DNA of 64,000 nt from NCBI GenBank assembly GCA_006384855.1, contig VCJN01000999.1:1-64000 (forward strand), read 5' to 3'. The position numbers were made by a program, and so were the translations under genes. Each line of letters opens with the position of its first letter. The stretch's first letter is position 1. Shown here one piece after another: positions 45,894 through 58,239 of the stretch. The notes beneath the pieces are model-generated. The model was not told the origin of the DNA, made no database searches, and saw only the letters and a list, made by a program, of their open reading frames with translations. The stretch comes from Tetraselmis striata (lineage: Eukaryota; Chlorophyta; Chlorodendrophyceae; Chlorodendrales; Chlorodendraceae).

Positions 45894-48800
45894 TCATTGC
45901 ATTTGTCCCCTGCGTCGTGTTACTCGGCGCTGCTCCGCAGTTCCCCAGGGCACGGGCTGCGCAGCCCCGGTGCCCTGCGGCTCGGAGGAGCCTCTCGCGC
46001 CCCTGCTTTGGCTCCTGGCCATGCTGACGCTTCTGCGCGCTGACGCCAACATCCTTTGCGCAGCGCGCAGCAGGTCTACTGCCTCCCACAGGCTAGTCGA
46101 GCCCGCCACATCTGCGGGGGTGTCCACCTCCTCGGGCCGGAGCGGTTTTCCAGCCACCGCCACCGACGACAGCACGGCGCCGAGGTGCGCCGCCGCCACC
46201 TGCGCCGCCGCGTGTGAGCCAAACTGCACGTGCCGCACCAGCACTGGCGACGCATCGCCCTCGCGCGAGAAAGGCGGCAGGGTGACCGGCACCACCGCCC
46301 TGGTGGCGCGCAGCTCTGCCTCGAGGGCCGGCTCGCACTGCCCCGCGCCCGCCAGTAGGAGCCGGGCCAGGGCCACCGTGGCCGGCAGGCAGCCCGGCAG
46401 CAGCTCGCCGCGCGTGGCGCCGTGGCGCTGCGCCAGCAACAGGCCGGCGGCCGCCTGGGCCGGGCCATTCCGTGCCGGACCCGCCGTCCGCCTCTTCAGC
46501 CGCGGCCCAAACGTGAGGTGCACCGGCTCCGGCGTGGGTCCGTGACTGCCGCCCTCCGTGTCCGCCCCCGCGCAGAGCAGCCACCATTGGAAGAGGTGCA
46601 GCATGGAGCGCCCCCACATCATGGTGGACGGTAGGAAGGAGTACCCGAAGACGTTGGCCGCGCGGCGCGCCCAGAGCCGCAGGCACCGGGACAGCTGCTC
46701 CGCGACTCCGGCCAGGTGCCGTAGCGCGGCGGGCGGCGTCGAAGCGGGCGCCGCCTCCGAGGGGAACAGGATGCGGCAGCCCTCCGTCACGCACGCCATG
46801 ACGACGCACGACTGCGACATGTGGGCGCCCACCTCCACCGAGTTGCCCGCATGCGTGACGGCCGAGCGCAGCAACGACAGGACGCCCGCCAGCGCCATTT
46901 CATTGCTGTCTTGGAACGCCTCCGGGCCCAGAGCCGCGCGTGTGGACGCGGCGTCGTGCAGGTGGTGCATGCAGTTGGCCATGTGGTCCCACTGAGCGCG
47001 GCACAGGGGACGCGTCAGCCAGCTGTACAATTTGACCCGGTCCCCAGAAAATAATATTTTGCAACATCAAGTCGGAAGATCCGTGTGGTATTTGTGGTGT
47101 ACTCTGATACATAGCATGGTGAATGACATAGTTTTCTTCTTCGCGCCCGGGGGGGGGAGGGGGGTAAAAATAACATATATTAATGGCCCCCAACGAGCGG
47201 CTACAGTACTGCTGAGGACACTGATAGAATGCGCTGCTTGTGCTGCAGAAACGCGACAGCTGTAATTCGTGTGGTGGGCCGATGTCCATGCTGCATGGAA
47301 AGCCAGCACGCCGTAACCACCCTTGGTGGTCCGTACATATAACTGCGTGTTTGACCCCCCCCCCCCCCCCCCTCCCCCAATGGAGAAACAACATATTCAT
47401 CTGGAAATATGGATAGCAACGCGGATACAGGCGCACCACGAATAAGAACTCGCCACAGGACAAATCCAGACGAGCCCATAGCGGAAACAAAGCGAGCGTT
47501 CCTATTATAGTTCGTATGCAAGCCCAATTCGACGCGTATTATTATAGAAAGCACTCCTTGCCTATCAGGTTTAGGGCTTTTTATTTCCGAAAACCCTAAA
47601 CCTACTGCCTACATTCTGCCTATTATGCCTATTATGCCTAGATTCTGCGACAAAAACTTCACGGATAACCCGATTCGATGTCGCAACACGATTCATGGCT
47701 TGCAGCTTGGACCTGCATGCCCATTTCAATGGTACGTAGCTCAGTTGGGAGTCCCGGGGGGGGGGGGGGGGGGGGGCTTGCCGGCTTGTTGGGCGAGCCA
47801 GCAGCCTCCCTTTGCTTTCGCTGAGACTGCACCCGCGGCGAGCTCAGCGGCTCCCAGCTGGCCTCGGTGCACTCCCACAGCGTGATGAGGTAACCGACCT
47901 GCGAGCGGTCGATGTTCGGGATGGTGTCCTTTATGGCGGCCTCCGCGGAGCCATCCACCTGGCCCGACCACAGCTGGCCGGAGAGCCACAGCGCCAGGAT
48001 GTTGATGGAGCTCGGGTAGCCCGGGACGTCGCTGAGCCGGTGAGGCAGCCCAGCGCCCTGGAAGGTCTCGTACGCCTTTGCGCCCATCGAGAGCCGCTCC
48101 CAGCACGTGGCTTGGTTCATCAGCGTGGTGCAGATGTTGGTGCTGATATAGGTCCGCCCCTTCATGGTGCTCTCGCCCTCCAGCCTGCAGTGGCCCAGCG
48201 AGCAGCATCAGCCACAGCGCGCCGGGCACCGCGCTCCTCCCGGGCATGACAGCGCCATGGGCGGCCAACCCCCATGACAGATGTCACAATCCAACCCACC
48301 AACCCACCGCGCCGTCAAAGTGGGTTCGGAGTTAACCCTAAACGCCGCCACACTCATCGCTGCGTCGATGGCACTCCATGAAGCGAAATCGGTTCCGAGT
48401 CTAGAGTGCGTGTGGGTTGCGTGAGGTTGATGGGAGCGGTCCACCGGGTCCCTTTTGTCTAGTGCTTAGAACATCGCTTTACAAGACAAGAACAGGGGTT
48501 CAGTTCCCGTACGGGGTACGTGGGGATTGCGTTATTTTTCATTCAATCCTTATTAATATGCGATATCTGGTTTCTCTCCTCCTTGAACTTGTTGGGCAGG
48601 GTAGGATTCTAACCCAAGGATAGCCTGAGCCGTTGTGAGTTTTCATCATCGATGCCTTCAACCATTAAGCCAGATAACAACAACTCAGGAGCTATATGCA
48701 GGATTGTTTTCAGTGCTGTTGTTTATTATCATCCAAAAAAGGTGATAGGTGGGGGGTCGGGTCGGGGGAGGGGGGGGGGGGGCATGGCAGACACCTCAAG

Positions 48801-51800
48801 TCAGGCAAGCTGGACGTTGGCGAGGCAAGGGAGGGGGGGGGGCGCACTCGGCCATCAGCGACTGCAGCGTGGCCGACTTCACGAAACCCATGTTGGAGAC
48901 AAACTCCAGCCCGGTGGAGGTGAACTTGGCACTGATAGTGACGCGGCGCACGAGCTTGAAGTTAGGGCTGTCGGAGGTGAGCCGCTTCACGAGCAGCGTG
49001 AGGGAGCTTGCCCGCTTGACGGGCGGCTGCCTCCGCGTAGAGCCTGCGCCGTTGGTCGGCCCCTTGCTGAGCTCTGCAATCATCTCCTGGAGCGTAGCTT
49101 GTTTGGTCTCCAGCTCCTGCAGCCTGCGGAGGAGGGACGGAGGAGGGGGAGGACAGGCCGGACAGGGTACTTGTTAGGGTTTCATCATGATATGAATACG
49201 ATGTAGTTTCGAGTTTTAGACCGGGTGTTGTGTGATATCGACTTTGCTATCATCCTACAGCACTCCACATAAGTCTTTGCACACAGAAATCCGCGCCTAT
49301 CCTCGCCTTGGTGCCCAAGCCATGGGGCTACAGGCCCATGGCGCCTCGCCTTTCAGTGCATGCAAGCCTCCTACGCCAAAGAGGCAGCCGCTTCGTCCGG
49401 TTATCGCACTTGTGAAAATGTTTTTCGGCAATGACGTTGTTTGGCACAAGGCCAGAACCACCGGAAAACGGTCAACGCACATGGTCAAACTGTGTGCCAA
49501 TAATGCAGGAAATTCCCCCAACACTGTTGATCCTCCAATTTTTCAAGCTGCAAGATAAGTGCCGCTGGCTGTGCTTTGCAGGTGTTAAGTAGTACACGTC
49601 AAGTGCTTTCGATTCCACAGGGGCATGCTTACACCACTTGCACCGTGGGCACAGCGCAGGTCGCCCCCATCAACTACAATTTCACGACTAGCGCTGTGCC
49701 CAAATGTTTCGAAATCACACCCAAAAAAATTTTCAGAGACTTTTGTGGCCTGCTGTACAAAACCTTAAAATTTGGGATGCTTCGGGCTTCATGGTTTGAA
49801 AGATGAGTAAGAATTATGATATGAATCAAACACATGACACGGCCCGGAACGGCGGCAAAGATCTCAAACACTAACGCAGACCGTCCCTCACAACGATAGT
49901 TCACGGGTCGGGTTTCCGGTTTGTATGGGTTGCCGGGGCCGCGAGAGCATCAAAGACACACCTTTGCTTGGGGTCCGCAATGCCGTCCACCTTGATGTTG
50001 TAGAGGGACAGAGTGAGAAAACACTTGGTGGCGTTCTCCACCGCCCGGCTCTCCGCCACCAGCAGCTCCACCACGCTGTGCGCCGCAATGTCGTTCTGCT
50101 CCTGCAGTATGTCGAGGAGCTCGCCCTGCAGTGCGGGCGTACACGCGGAACCAGCACCGATCAAAACAATGCCTTGCTCGCAGTGTTCGCCCATATCCCT
50201 TTCACACTCTTATGCCCCCTCCCCCCATTTACCCTTGTTTAGACATACAATAGGGGGTCAGTTTATTTTACGCTACGTATATATACGTATATATACCGTG
50301 TATATTGCATATCTGCCATGTATTCGGCTTCCTGTAGTCGCGCAGTTGATCGGCACCATAATGTAAGGTAATCGATTGATCGCAATGTTATCGATGCACT
50401 TTCGGTATGTACGGTACCATCCATAGATGGCAGCGGATTGATTTCGGAATTCTGTACGAGTACATGCATCTGACTGCACAGTCCTCCGCGCAAACTACTG
50501 GCGATATTACGACAATAAGACGTTTCTATATCACGTGATTGGTCACAGCTTCGTTTGGAGATGACGAAGGTGAAAAATGCAAAGCCTTCGGTATATATTT
50601 ATATGTTATTATAATAGATGTGCCTCAGTGTCTTACCCGTAACATTTTATCAGGATTGCGGCTTCAGACGACAAGAATGAACTGTTTAGCAGCAAGAAGT
50701 TGGGAGACCTGTGTGACATTCGTGATGTATTCTGACGTATTTCAAGCGAAATGCATTATGTCAATTATCATATATCTTAATTTTCTTTTTTTTGGGGGGG
50801 GGGGGGGGGGGGGGGGGGGGATGGGGAGGTACAAAGGTACTGTAACGTGAACCCAAGGTGAGGCTATGGCAGAGATGACATCATGATGTAGCGACTACAT
50901 GTAGATGTATCAATACACAAACCACAAACTATCATCATTATGATGGCGAGATGATGTTAACTAAAACCCAACGGCCGTTGCATTGCCGCAGTGGCGTACT
51001 TCTATCGCTGAGGGTGCTGAGATTCGCTCCGCTACTCACCCAGTAGGCGACGGCCTCCTCGTAGTCGCCCACCGCCTGGCTGTTCTTCGCCGCCTTGCCC
51101 AGCGAGGACGTCAGGTCGTGCAGCTGCCGGCCGCCGAGCTGCGAGTACTGCTGCCCCTTGGAGCTGTCCCCGCTGGGGAGGGAGCGCAGCAGGTGGCTGG
51201 TGAGCGCCCTCAGGATGGGGCGCAGCTCCAGGTAGTTGCTCTTCGTCTGCTGCATCTGCTCGCTGATGAAATCCGCCGCCTTGGCGTGCAGCTTCCGCCG
51301 GTACTTGTGCGGAATGCTGTTGTACACCACTTCCTGGTGCATCCGGTTGCAGAACTGTGGCCGAAGCAGCGCAGTGCAAGGGCAGATTAGATGGACCAGA
51401 ACATCTCGGTCCTAGTTGATACAATATAAGGTTCTGAAAGGGCTTTCATGCTGACAACGGAGACTAGTACGGGGACTAGCACTGCTGCGGCATATTGACA
51501 TCTCAAGTAAAGTCGGTTGGAGCCCAGCTTTATTACGTGGTATAAAGTTCAGTTTTCCAGTTGCGTGGGGGTGAAGCGTACTTCAGTTGCAAACTTACAT
51601 TGAGTGCTTCGGGCACATGTTTGCAGATTTCCGGGTCATGGTATCTGTACATGGTAACTTACGTAACGGTTATATGCCAAACTTAACCTAGTTGGTGTAC
51701 TGAAGTTGCATTCTCAGTGAAGTTTCACGGAACTCCGCTTAGCTTGGCGAAATTACGTGAGCGCGAAAAGCTCTGTGAATTCTGAGGGTCACTTTATGAA

Positions 51801-54800
51801 GAGCCGCTTCAATCAAATTGAACAACGATACCCAGGAGTACTGACGCACTGCCCTGATCTCAAACAGGACACGCAAATGGTAAATATGTTACCTCGACCC
51901 CTGACATCCTACAAAGCCGGAGCCATGAAACATGCGGTTTGGGAGCGCTACGCATTTTGAGGCCGCTTATGTTCCTTGTGCACCCAGAGTGATGCGGCGC
52001 CGTGCTGCTGCTGCCCCAATGGGCGGTGGTCATTGCTCGCGGGCTGGCCCGCACCTTCCATGTGCTATCAGCGTCGTGCGAGGAGCCAGCATTCAGAGAC
52101 GTGGTGCGCCGGAACCTAGTGGCGCGCTCGATGAGGTGCGCCTCGAACAGCACCCCCAGCTGCTCCTCGAGCTCATCTTGGTTGGGCACGATCTCGGCCG
52201 GGAGCATCCCCAGCAGCGAAGGAGTGGTGAACTGGACGCCCAGAACGCTGGCGCAGCGCAGCACCACGCCAGGCACCAGCGCCAGGACATCGACCTGCGC
52301 CTGGACAATCGCTTGCAGGTTGGGCGGCACGCAGTTGATGAGCTCCAGGCCGACGGCCTTGGTGGAGAGGCGCCCGTCGATCACGAGCTGCTCTGTCCGC
52401 AGCCAGGCGCAGAGCTCCACAACCTGCAACGGGATGCCGTTGGAGCGCCCTGCCACACATGGCGCAGTCAGCGTCTCAGCCGCGGCGCCATGCTGCATGC
52501 TAGCTGACCCAAAACGAGTGACACGTTACTATACCACGTGACAGGTGACAGCTTCATTTGAAGGTGATGAAACATAGAGCCTGCGCTATATACTTATAGG
52601 TGTGATGGCGACCCTGTCACTGTCTGAGACGGGGGGGTGGTGGTTTGAGACTGGAATTGTATGGTCAGCGTCCGGAAGTGCTACAAATCGGGAAACATGG
52701 GATCGCAGACTCTTTTGTATATCTCTGGTCCTACTCCTGGTGAACCAAATAATTCTGAATTGTACGAGTGATTGACACTATGTCCAAGTGTTGTACCAGG
52801 GCTGTGCGTGAGTCCATTTGGAGCCGGCTCAACTTCAGGCAAATTCATGCTAACAAAGTGACTACAGGAAAGTTCGGTGTGACACCTGCCGGCATATGTG
52901 GGAGTTCAGCATCCTCAAATGGCGAATTTACCTGGACGTTAGGCAGATTCCAACAAACTTTCAGGTCTGCCAGTCATAACATCTGTAGGTGGCCGCTCAA
53001 TACATAGCGTTTATACTTAGGTGCTTCATTAGCGTACTCAAGATGCATTCTTAAGGCAAGGGGCACACCACTAACGTGACCCCCAAAAGTTCCCTGAATT
53101 CTGAGGTCACTTGACAGGATTGGGCGGCTCAATTAAGTTGAACAGCGTAACCTAAGAATCCTTACGCACAACCCTGTACTGTACCCGGTGTGACTGCCCC
53201 GCGCCCTTCATTGCCGCACATGTAATAGAGCCTTGTATGCGTTGTATGGGTAGGATGGTGCATCCCCGACGTCTTATGATTATAACATCGACCTCACGTC
53301 GCGCTGAGATATGCAGCCACATCCGCGTAGCAACTACTGGTTGGTACTCGTACAGGTAGTCGGGTACAGCATTTCAAAATCAATCTGTCGCACTCTTTGC
53401 CTGACCTCGTATACTGTAATACTGATGCTGCATCAGTGAAGTTGCGATCCATCGATGACCCTACTTCTGCCGGTGATTTGCTAGTGTATAGGCACGTGTA
53501 CCATATCGTACGTATTTACGATGTGACAATAAACACCGTAATTATTGTTACGTGAATAACGGACTACTAACATATGAAGAATAAAAGGTTCCAATATACT
53601 GATATGTATGTATGTATGTAAATCAGCCTACCGGTAGCGTCAAATAAAATGCCATCCCCTAATTTTAAACATCGCTACGACGTACGGGCCGTGCTTGAGT
53701 GGGGGGCGAGGGAGGGACGTGTTGCACGCACGCACCAACAATCAGGTCGGCCACGGGCTGGTCCAGGGTGCTTCCAAGGTAGTCGCGCGCCATCTCCTGC
53801 ACCGCCTCGGGTCTCACGGGCGCGAGCCTGAGGCTGATGGCGCTGCGGGGATGCGGCGGCTCCTCCCCGGCAGCCACCGTCTCGGTGCCGGTCAGCATGT
53901 CCTCCAGGCGAGAGGTGCAGAGAAGGATGCCTGGCGCGCCCTCGCGGCTGCTGCCTTCGGCACCTTTCAGTGCGGCATCGGCGTGCCTGGCCGCCAGCGA
54001 CCCCAGCACGTTGTTGCTCCGCATGTCCAGTGCGTCCACGTCCTCTAAAAGCACCGCCATGCCGCCCTGCTGCAGCGCCTCCCAGATCAGCCGCGCGTAC
54101 ATCTCCTGCAGCTTCAACATCATGTCCTTGTGGTCGCTGCTGAGGGCTCTGATATCCGCCACGTGCGGGCGCAGGAGCGCCGGCACGCTGCCCTCATCCA
54201 GGGAAAAGTCCCCCTGCGTCAGACACAAGCATGCACTCAGGCCACAAGGATCATCCTGAGTCGGGGCATGCCCTCGTACCAAACGCAGCGGCACAGCATG
54301 AGCCAGCCCCAGGAGGCTTCCACACTACCATGTCCATCGGGCCGACACGGCAAACTTGCGCGCAAGCAATGCGACGCTAAAAAAGTACCCTACATTGCAC
54401 GTGTTCCAGAGTTTGAAGAATCTGTGCGGGGAAATAATGTGCTGTCCCGGCATCCCGCTCTCCCTCTCCCCCTCTCCCTCTCTCTGTGTAGATTAAGATG
54501 TACAAGTACATATACCTTCATCAAACGACAGCGCTACCGACGCTGTCGAACGAAATGAACAAATGACGAAATGAACAAATGGGGGGGGGGGGGGGGGGGT
54601 TGCAGTCAGGCGGGGACACACCAGCAGCCAGGACATGATGTCCGCGCGCGGCTCGCCCTGCAGCTGCAGCAGCCAGTGAAGGATGGTGCGGCACGCGAGC
54701 AGCGGCGTGCTGTCGTCATACTCCGTGCCCCGCACCAGCAGCCACTTGTGTGTGCCGCCAGACAGCACCTGCTGCATGACGGCGTCTGCCAGTGCCGACT

Positions 54801-57735
54801 TGCCCACCCCCGCCTCACCCTCCACGACCACAAGAACCACCCCTGCCGCGCAGGCCACGCTGCCGCCCACCGCACGCTGCAGCAGCGCCATCTCCGGGTC
54901 GCGCCCCACCATGCGCACCGGCGCACCGTCCCCCACAAGGCAGTCATCATCCACGGACGGCACCTGCCCTGGAGTGTACGTGCGGACCTTGCCCTGCTTG
55001 CCCTTGAGCTCCATGCTCCCGGCTGGCCGCAGCGTGAGCCGATGCAGTGCCAGGTGGCTGAATGTGGTGGCGTTATATACAGCCTCGGTGCACATGATGG
55101 GGTAGCCCTGCTTGGCGCCAGCCACGGCCAGCCTGGCGGCAGTGTTGACGAAGTCTGCCAGGTGCATGGCGCAACGTGTCAAACACAGACTATTCTCGGA
55201 TCCGTTATGAGGCGCTGCGGATAGACTGTCGCAGGCATGCGGCAGCAGAGACCGCACCTCCCATGACGGCGTACTCGCAGCGGATGCTGGGGTCTCCCAC
55301 GAGCCCACAGAAGCACATGCCGGCGGAGATGCCGGCAAAGCCGCGGACGCCGGCTGCAGCGAGGTGTTCCAGCACCTTACGGGCGGCCACGATGCTGGGC
55401 ACGCTCTGCCGGTTGCTCAGGTAGCCTGGCAGGCCGAAGGCGAAGATCAGCGCCATTCCCTTGTCATCCATGCAGATCTGAAGAGGGAGGGGAGGGGGGA
55501 TGGTGGCGCAAGGCGCGTTCAGAGACACACCACGGGACCGCTGGTTGAACCAAGGCTGTTTATCAGCATGCAAGGGCACAGGCCAGCCGGGGGCCAAGCT
55601 CTCAGGGGATCGCAACAGCATAAACCGACATATGATCGGTGGTGCTGGAGGAGGGGGTGCCTGTCGAGTGGATCCGCCAAGCTGTGCTTCGACGGTGTTG
55701 ATACTCTGCCCGAGGCTGCTCTGCAGCTGGGATATCCACACCGCATCCGTGAACTTGCTCTCGTGCTCCTACATACCAAGCAGCCACCGAGCCGCATCGG
55801 TCAGCAAATCAGGGCCAGGCTCACTAACAGAAAGCACGCGAGCTGCGCAGCATCGGAAGTCGTGAGAAGAACGTCGCCCTGTAGCGGCGCAAACCGCACC
55901 TTCATGTCCGCCACGACGAACAAGATGGTGACGACTCGGTGCTCCATCAGCGTTGTGTGGTTGTGACGCGCGATACACTTGGAGCGTACAAAATCAGGCA
56001 TGAAGCGCAGCAGGGCATCGAGGCCCATGGAGTCGTAGACCTGGTCGCCGAAGAACTTGCTGCTGGTGCGGCGCATGGAGAGCCTGCTGCTTGTTCTCTT
56101 TGTGCTCGGCCTGCCGCGGTTCCCCGGCGGGAAGGCTTCCATGAAAGAACTCCCCGACAGTAGCTGCCCCGTCACTGCCGTGTCCGTCGTGCTCACCTTG
56201 TGCATGCGGGCCACCACTCGGTCCACCGGAGTCACCGGCGTGCCATCCTCAGAGGTGGTGCCTTCTGAGTTCAAGGCTTGGCTGTCTCCAACGAGGCAGC
56301 CGTACTCCTTTGACGCAACCCGTGACAACCTCTGGCTCGCGGCGGATGTCGCGGAATGCTGCGAGGCACTCGGAGAGGCCTTCACGAACATCGTGCACCC
56401 GGACGCAAGCTCCGATCGGTCCCAGATGCCCGTGCCTCTGCAGTCTTTGTGGGTACCCAGCAGGCTGGACGCGCCGGGGGCGAGCACGATCTGCCCGACG
56501 CCCGACTCCTTCAGGGCTGGCGCAATCTCCAGTAGCGGCGACCCGAGCAGGAACGCTTCGTAGCGCTGCGCCAACTCGCCACCTGGAGGCATGGCAATCA
56601 TGCACTCAGGCTACGAGCACAATGAATGCGAGCCGGTCACAGCAGTACAGTAGCGGCATCCTCTGTCGGCGCTTCAGGTGGCGAAGGCTTACCGCACTCG
56701 ACGCACATGAGCTCCCCTGTACAGTGTACAATGCACAGTGTACAATGCATAGCCGGGGTCAGCTACAGCACTCGTATGGGCCTCGTCTTGGCATGCGTGC
56801 CTAAGCAGATGTGAATAGATGGATTTCAGGCATTCGTGGCGCATGCGAACCGTATCACCGTAAGGTCTCGGTATCTATCTATCTTTTTGGGGGTCTCTTG
56901 AAGGTGCGGTAGGGGGGGTGGGGGGGGGGGGGGGTCCCGAGGGCGGCTGCTTACCAGCTGCAAGAGCAGAGTGCACCCTAAGCGGTGGGTCGTCCGGCTC
57001 GTGCTGGAAGCCGTCCAGCCTGGAGTGCAGCGCCTGCGCGCATTCCAGCGCTCGGTGCACCGTCTCCTCCATTGTCGTTTGGCCCAACGTGGCGCCCTGC
57101 GCGAGGTTGAGCCCGCGGCCCTGGTCGGCCGCCTCCACCTCGAAGAAGACAAGCACGGCATCGCCAGCGAAGCAGTCCACGTCCCCGCGGTACTGCACTA
57201 TGAGCGGCAGCATCACGGAGAAGAACGCTGAGATGGCCAGGCTGAAGCGCTCCACGCCTTCGCTGCCGAGCCGCCGCCGGGCGTCCTGGCTCAGCGCGGT
57301 GAAGCCCGAAATGTCCAGGATGAGCAGCACGCCAGTTACGGCATGCGGCGGCGGCGAGGTCACCCCCAGCTGCCCCTCCTCCTTCTCGCCGTCGCCGCCA
57401 GTAGCGAGCGGCCGCGCCAGTCGCCCATCCGCGAAGGCCGCCCACACGCGCGCGGGGACAAACGGCAGCGCGGCACCCGCCAGCGCCGAGGCTGGCGACC
57501 TCCAGGTGGGGTCGATCAGCACGTCCCCAGGAGCCGTCTTACTAGTACTGCTCGCGTCCCGTCCGGCCGTACCCGTACATGTACGGCCCTTACTAACGCC
57601 GAAACGAGAGTCGAGCACGCCTCTTGCAGACAAGCTGCCCACCAACCGCGACTGCTGCCCCGCATGCTTCCCTCCTTTCTCAACTGCGGCGTCGACGTGC
57701 CCTCCCCCCGCCGCGACGGAAGACGCGCAGCCCAT
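45894..57735 (-). CDS. Soluble-type (ADCY10-like) class III nucleotidyl cyclase with STAND/AAA ATPase and helical repeats, 12 exons, putative N-acylation
   Basis: About 1,800 residues. Exons: 57735-56955, 56610-55900, 55768-55661, 55477-55258, 55154-54622, 54213-53736, 52449-52116, 51354-51040, 50125-49962, 49123-48848, 48184-47833, 47022-45894. Joins keep frame except 1 to 2, 7 to 8 and 11 to 12, where a short exon or another site is probably missed. The intron after exon 3 uses a GC donor. Order: MGCASS N-terminus, cyclase domain C1, Ser/Thr-rich linker, C2, a Walker-type ATPase, then alpha-helical repeats to the stop. This is the architecture of bicarbonate-responsive soluble adenylyl cyclases, which make cAMP from ATP. 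MGCASS fits N-myristoylation with adjacent palmitoylation, so peripheral membrane or ciliary membrane attachment is inferred. The linker has RRTSS and KRTSS, possible PKA sites. The adenine/bicarbonate Lys of C1 appears replaced, so regulation and even substrate are open. Confidence 0.85.
48447..48519 (+). ncRNA. tRNA-like sequence in cyclase intron 10 (possible SINE head)
   Basis: TAGTGCTTAGAAC resembles an A box, GGTTCAGTTCC (48497-48507) resembles a B box, with CTTTACAA between them at the anticodon-loop position (Val UAC-like). The anticodon stem does not pair and the acceptor stem has mismatches, so this is at best a pseudo-tRNA or tRNA-derived SINE promoter. Confidence 0.3.
48600..48680 (-). 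ncRNA. Second tRNA-like sequence, opposite strand
   Basis: On the minus strand TGGCTTAATGG (48672-48662) is a perfect A-box match and GGTTAGAATCC (48614-48604) a near B-box match. The cloverleaf is poor. It faces the tRNA-like sequence at 48447-48519 in the same intron. Confidence 0.25.
50385..50580 (+). repeat. Dispersed intronic repeat, copy 2 (partial copy 3 at 52510-52590)
   Basis: Lies in cyclase intron 8 and shows diverged similarity to 33820-34030 in another gene. The best-kept block, cacgtga.tggtcacagcttc followed by gtttg.agatga, also occurs at 52530-52580 in intron 7 region. No open frame. Confidence 0.5.
51690..51870 (+). repeat. Diverged intronic repeat pair (other copy 53025-53185)
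   Basis: Both copies share, in order, gcattctca or gcattctta, gtgaattctgaggg or ctgaattctgagg with tcactt, cgcttcaat or cggctcaat, aattgaac or agttgaac, and a short block ending acgcac. They sit in cyclase introns 7 and 6. Type of element unknown. Confidence 0.5.
52116..55154 (-). other. STAND/AAA-type ATPase domain of the cyclase
   Basis: VRMVGRDPEMALLQRAV is followed by VVVEGEAGVGKSALADAV (Walker A). MAVLLEDVDALDMRSNNVL (Walker B) is in exon 6, LLCTSRLEDML gives a sensor-like segment, and the join to GRSNGIPLQVVELCAWLR, then LVPGVVLRCASVLGVQF is the arginine/winged-helix part seen in sAC and related AAA_16 proteins. Confidence 0.82.
55154..57331 (-). other. Paired class III cyclase domains C1 and C2
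   Basis: C1: LLILDISGFTALSQ and RGDVDCFAGDAVLVFFE hold both metal-binding Asp; the second half, ERYEAFLLGSPLLEIAPALK-like, continues in exon 2. C2: HRVVTILFVVADMK, joined in frame to EHESKFTDAVWISQLQ, then RQ|ICMDDKGMALIFAFGLPG, GISAGMCFCGLVGD, and YAVMGD|FVNTAARLA. The Asn and Arg of FVNTAAR needed for the transition state are present. In ADCY10 the residue four before the second C1 Asp is Lys; here it is Cys. Confidence 0.85.
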
Positions 57736-58239
57736 GCCGACGATCGCAGTGGAATCGCTCGGGTCTGCTGGTTGTAACCGCCCTGCTACTATTTATGTTT
57801 CCGCGGGGGGCGGGCCGTGGGGAGGGGTAGGGATGCCCCCGCCTTCCTCTTGTACTGGCGCCTGGCAGCGCAATCTACCGGTGTATACTTGTAGAGGATT
57901 GTGCAATATGTTAGCAGCACGAGCTGCAGTCTTCTGTAGTCTTAGTGGCCGTCGCAGAGGTCACGCGCGCGAGAGCAGGCGTATGCCACTCCACCTCAAG
58001 GCAAGCATGTGCTCCTGATGCTGGGCCGCTATGAGAGTCGCACGGGCTGCCTACTAGCGAAAATAAAAGCTGTCTGAACACGCTTCAGGGGTTTCCATTT
58101 TGCCAGTCCTGTCCCGGGCCGAGGGCAAACCAAAAAAAAGTCGCTATCCCACATCACGGGTAATCAAAGCAGCAGCAGGAATAATGATAAAAAAAGTCGC
58201 AATAATACCGATGGAGGGAGTTCATTTATTTATTACATC
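57736..58239. other. Upstream region of the cyclase gene
   Basis: No gene supported. Must contain the cyclase promoter; no clear core element seen. Confidence 0.4.

Noticed and set aside
46093-46809. 238-residue minus-strand frame overlapping the last cyclase exon
   Set aside because: Low-complexity shadow; the 45894-47022 frame continues the helical C-terminus.
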